The position numbers and the translations under genes are program-made. DNA of 64,000 nt from positions 24,309 through 88,308 of the forward strand of contig MNCI01005468.1 of NCBI GenBank assembly GCA_015680685.1. Reading direction: 5' to 3'. Shown here in pieces: positions 49,901 to 55,900 of this stretch. Under the pieces are notes generated by a model. The model was given only the letters and a program-made list of their open reading frames with translations, did not search any database and was not told the origin of the DNA. The DNA comes from Gnetum montanum. Lineage: Eukaryota; Streptophyta; Gnetopsida; Gnetales; Gnetaceae. The stretch's first letter is position 1; each line of letters begins with the position of its first letter.

Positions 49901-52900
49901 ACATTAAACTACTAAATCTACCTTTTCAACAAGAGAAAGAGTAAAAATTGAAATTTCAGTTGCTTCCACCATGGAAAACATAATGTAACTAGTAAACAAC
50001 AATATGCAGACAACGGTTAAATGAAAAAAATCTAATTTATATTTGACTTTTTTTTTTCTATATTCAACAATCCTCTCCAAGAGGTATTTAAGAATAAAGG
50101 TGATTTTTTTTTTTAATGTTTTAGGTATATTCTATGAGCAGTAATATTATTCTTTTAAGCACAAAATTCCATTTGTTTTAAAATTTCGCTAATTTGTGTT
50201 TATCATTTTTGCAGGCCACCCTCGTTATTATTGCAATGTGGAGTTTCAGTTTTCAAAGTTTGTGTGCATTGGTTTTAATTATTTCTGTGGAATATGTCCT
50301 TTGTACCTCAGTGTCAGTTTCTTCATTTCATAGAATGAACCTTTTTCTACTTGGCTACATTCTTACTTGGGCCTTATGTACATATGTATACAATGCTGTT
50401 GAGAAAGTTTCTGATGATGAGACACAAGGGGTAAATGAGAGTGAAGCTATGCTTCTTCATTTCTTTTCAGTTGAGCAAATAGAGTAACAAAGAGTAACTA
50501 ATATTCTTTCCAGATACTAATGTTCTTTTGGCTTTGTTTTTCTTCAGGATTCTAATATATGTAATATAATGGGACTGTCCCATCACTCAGTTCCAGGATT
50601 ATTCTTATTTACACAGTTTTGTCTTGCTACTTTAGTGGCTTTGAATATTTTTGTGTGTAATAACATCTTTGGAAGGATAGATACCAATACCAAGAATACG
50701 CTTCAAGACAAATCCTGCATTGAAGGTCAGCATATTGTTGTTTTTTCTTGTTAGATATTTCCTGGACACTGGACTATCCAGTAAGAATTGATTTGGCATT
50801 AAATCATAGCTTTTTTTTTTCCATTAAATAAAATGATATGCTGTCATGATTCTATTTATTACCATTTATTTGTCAAAAGCTTTTTTCTCCTTGAGCTGCA
50901 TTCTGTTGTTACTAGTGAAACAAGGTATTCATGTACAAATTCCACAAAACTAACAATTATGATTTCAATGAATGTGTCGAAATGTAGGACCCCTAATAAC
51001 CACCCTCCAAAAATTAGTACAATTTTTTTTTTCTTTTCCAATGTTCTAAAAACATAGGATTATACTTACATTAGCAACTAACAAGGACGTAACTCATATT
51101 GATGGGATGATTATAGGGCCTACGTACCTCCTTCCCTCATTAGATTTAACAAATTGTTGATATGATGAGACCTTGCCACTTCTCATAATCCTAAGGTGAT
51201 GCATCTATTGCATATCATTTGTCTTTAGTAGCGTTATGACACCTTAAAAACTAGCTTTGTCTAAGGTGATTGCTAACACTCTACATCATTTGCTAAGTTA
51301 TACACAGCAAATGTTTGTGTGACTCACTTGTTTAAAGTTTTATTTTACAAGCAGCACCAACGGATGTGGTTGGATGTACTCCTAGTCCTCCACTATGTTT
51401 CTGCCATACAAGATCATTTAATCTATAATAGGCTTCATGCAATGGTTGGGAATAAAAAATATATAGGTTTCAACAACTTTGCACATGTAATGTGGCTTTG
51501 CATTCCTACATTGAGGGCCATCCAATTCAAAGAATTTGGTCACCATCTGGCCATGAGTTGGGTTATCTTCGGGTTCTAAACAACACAAACAAGGCTTGGC
51601 TCAACCATCATTTTTGGACTACATCTCAATATACCCCCCAAGATAGGTGATAGGGGATTGTACGCGAGGTGGGTACACACTTATGAATGGTGCTTGGATC
51701 ATTGAAAACCTTCGGGGTATTATGGAACTCAATCCCCTTGGGTCCAATGGCTTATGATATTAAGCCAATGTAAGCATGTGTACGGGTAGGGTTGGATAGT
51801 GGTGTTTATCTCCACATCTAGGGCAAGGTGTATGCAAAATAAATAAACAATGCAACCCATCCATTCAAGGTATGGGGATGAATATATTTTTATTAAAATG
51901 ATTAGTTAAATAATGATCCCTAAAAATATTACATGCTTCACACAATGCACACCAATGAAATGCATTATCCACCTAATTACTAATTGTGAGTTTAGGTGAA
52001 TTGCTTATCCTAGGGCCCAAAGGGCTTCTNCCACATGAATTATGATTAGAAGCCCTTTGGGCCCTAGGATANGCAAATAAACATACATGATCACACATAT
52101 ATTTTCTTTCTTTTCTCTGCACAAATGAAAGAATATAATTGCTACTTAGTAATGGGGTTAGAATATTGAAGCAAAAATAAATAAACAATATTTACTTGCA
52201 TGAAAGGGAAAGCCAACTATGATAAAATATACAAAAGATTCATGTAATGAAAGACTTACTCCAAGGAGACCTCCAGCCTTCTAGGATGCAACGTTCCATT
52301 ATACAAATGAAAGGAGTAACTATGCATTTCATGTGAATTTTACATGCCATATAATAACCAGCTCACATCATAGAATGGAGAAAGTTACAATAGCTTTTTT
52401 GTTTTTTTTTAAAGACACTTGGGTTCGGTATGGAGAGTAAAACCTCAAGTTTGGGTTGTTGTCCAGCCAATAGCCTCAAGAAGTTAGCTTCAAAGTGCAA
52501 GTCCAAGGTGCTCCTAAAATCCTCTCACAAAATCTGAGAAACAGTCCCTTGAATCAGCCAAACAATCCCTAAGAAACAAGTCCCAAAAGCTTGCAGCAGC
52601 AGTAGCAAAATCCACCTCTAAGAGCCCACAAAAACACTCAACACAGCCCATGAGATGTCTGAGAACAAGCAAGGAACAGCCACTCTTCCTCTCCTCTCCT
52701 CAACTTCTCACCCCTCCAATTAGGATAGTCTCCCCTTCCTTGGCCAAAAGTGAAAATGAGAACAAACACCCCCCTCTATTTATAGAATGAAGGAGATTCT
52801 AGGGCTTGGGTAAAGACTTGTGCACAAAAGTTTACACAATGGGCAAAGAGTAGATAAACCATTTTTCAAAAATCATTTTTTTATTCATGGTATCATTGCT

Positions 52901-55900
52901 ACTTGACTTGGAGAAGCAAGATCTCATGAGGGAGTAGACATATGAGATTGACAACACTCAAGAGAGTCACATGGCTCCTATTAAATGAGTCCTTTGTCCC
53001 TTTTCCAGCCATTAATATGAAGTGGACAATTTGCATATAAATAAAATAGATGTCATCATCATAAGCATGTCATAGAGTATACATCACCATCCCACATTGA
53101 CTTTTCCCATGGCCCTACCTTTTTGTCCTGTTTCAAGTCTCTTTTTAGTTTATATGCTATGAGGGTTTCTAATTTATTTTTGGCCTTTTGTGTATTTTTT
53201 GTATTTCCTATAATTTATTTGGTAAAAATCATTGATACTAAACTTTTTCTCTATCCAATATTTTACACATGTCAAGTCGGTCGTAACGAGCACAAACATG
53301 TCATAGCTACCATGTTAGAAATTAATATTTCAATTGAATCAAGGAAAATATGGTTCATTGAGTAGTTTTTTAATTGTTTAACATTAAAATCTCAAAATAT
53401 AAAGCTTGAATTGAAAAACTAATTGGATATCTATATTTTAGGCATAAAAATGAGTTGATCCACCAAATTTGAGTGTTATTTGACAAATTTGAATTTTGAT
53501 GTATTTTAATTAATTAAATGTTTAATAATTTAAAAATTCTTACTAAATGTCAAAATAAACCATGGATTCACATCACATTAATTTCCTAGTATCATTCTAA
53601 AATAATACTAAAATTTGCAACTCATTCATTAATAAAAAATATATATTTCTTAAACCTAAAAAATTAGAAATAAATAGTAACCTTGCTTATGTCACCCAAA
53701 CAAAGGTTTTCATATTACTAAGAAGCATTAGGCATTTCTACAAATATATATAAGCTTTTAAACAAATTAAAGTCTAAAGATTTAATAGAGTACTAAGGTC
53801 ACATGTACAAGTGTGAGGCATTACATGAAAACTTAAGAATACAATGAAAAGTCACTTTAATTTGAAACATTTGGAGTTAGCTTTCTGCTGTCAGATCAGA
53901 TATGTGAGGGATAAGAAGTCAATGAATAATTTAGACATTGAACAAATTTAGCATGCATAGCGACATGAACTATTTTTGAGTATTTATGTCTTTTGGTCAA
54001 GAAATGATCTTAAAACGTGACTCCAGATCACAGCCTGTCGCTTATAGAGTGCAATGCTGAAAGTTTGGCTGCCTATAAGTGAATTAGTTGCTATGCTCAA
54101 AAAACGGCTACTAAGTTTCCCATTCTCCACCTCACACTGCAGAATGACATCAAATACAGCCTTTCCAGGCGATTGTGCTTGCCATCTGTTTGATATGTGG
54201 TAACTAGGGCACTTCTTTAACTTGACATTTGGTCTTGTGGGCCTCCTGTCTACTATCCCAATGTTGTGCAGTGACAGTTATCCACATGAATACATTTTGC
54301 TTCTACCCTGATGTTTCTTATTAGACTTTGATTTGATTGCAACCAGGATCTGTGTGCATTAGAGTGCACAACATGGGTTGATTTTTTCTTGCACTTTAAA
54401 TCAAGTACACTGCTCATTAGACTTTCAGTCCCTGTGTTCCTGACTTAAACCGGTGATGCTGCTGATCTGGCAATACAGGTACTTGAACCAAATATGCTTT
54501 TAGGTTACATGAAGATCTTAATGGTTCTCACTAGATCTTATATATTTTCATTGGTACTTAAACCAGCCAGTTGGCACATCGAAAAAGCTAGCAAATGTTA
54601 TCTGTGCAATGAAATGCAAGGCTGAAATACACCTGAAGCCCCTGAAATACTGCCTGAAATGCAAGGCTGAATTTATTTTCAATCACTAATCAATCTTTAG
54701 AAATCTGATCTTGCATTTAGACTAGCATAGACAACAGTCAACATCAGAAGATTAAAACATAACACAGAAAATTATATAATACAAATAACAGCCCAGGGAT
54801 CTAGCAAGAAGAGAATGCCAAAATGATGATTGACATCTCTTGATATACTGTTGGTTCTAGGATGCACTTGGACTCCTTATCCTTTAATCAATTTTCATGC
54901 CCATATTGTGGATACTAACTTAGAAAAAGAACTGAATATCATAAACTAAAATTCAAAGTTAGTTAAGGCCATGTTTATTTATAGAAATATATTGAAATAT
55001 CAAAATCAAGTAGAATCATGAAGACAAAGACAAAGTCCAAAGTTGAAGAGAAGATAATTTAGATTCTATGTAACATAGGGACAAAAGCATTGTAATTTTT
55101 AATCCATTTATTTTTTCCTTTATTTAAAGATTGACGAGAGAATGTAATTCAATAATAGCCCCCATCTATCATGTCCCTTCAATTTCCAGCTGTATCTTTA
55201 TGAAAAAAGACATGTTCCATCCATAGCTATGATGGCCCATCAAATGTCTATAAATACACAGGCTTATCATGTTCTAATTGATTTGAAAAGGTAATTCAAT
55301 AAAAGGTTATTCATCCTATTTCAAAATTTCTCCATTACTTCATATTCCATCAATTCATCATTTCAACAATTTCATCATTCAACAATATTCATCTTCCAAC
55401 AATGTCCATAATTCCATCAACACTTTATCATCAAATTTCAACAAGTCATTATCACCACTATCCTATTTCATTACTCAATCAATTCACTATTTCATCAACC
55501 TCATCAAGTTTCTATAGCATTTGCCATTAATTCTCGCTTTCCAGTAGTTCAAAATTCTTAAGATTAAAACAATTTACATCAATTCTGCTTTCCAGGAGTT
55601 CAAAATTCTCAAGAATAAATTAGTTTGCATCAATTCAACATTCAGGCAGAAGTTCAAGGATTGCTTAAAGTATTATCAATTTATTCATTATAATCAAGCT
55701 GTTTTTATTATTTTTGAAGCATCTTAGATGAAGTACAAAATGAGATGAATCCAATGAATCAAGTTTCGATGAAATCTGATGAGTAAAACTTAAGATATTC
55801 GAGCTTTTCACTTTGACCATGACTTGTGGTCAGGTCATAGTTTGCACAGAAAATCAGTACGAGCTCACATTGACTTGTGGTTTGCTTGTTCTGATAAAAC

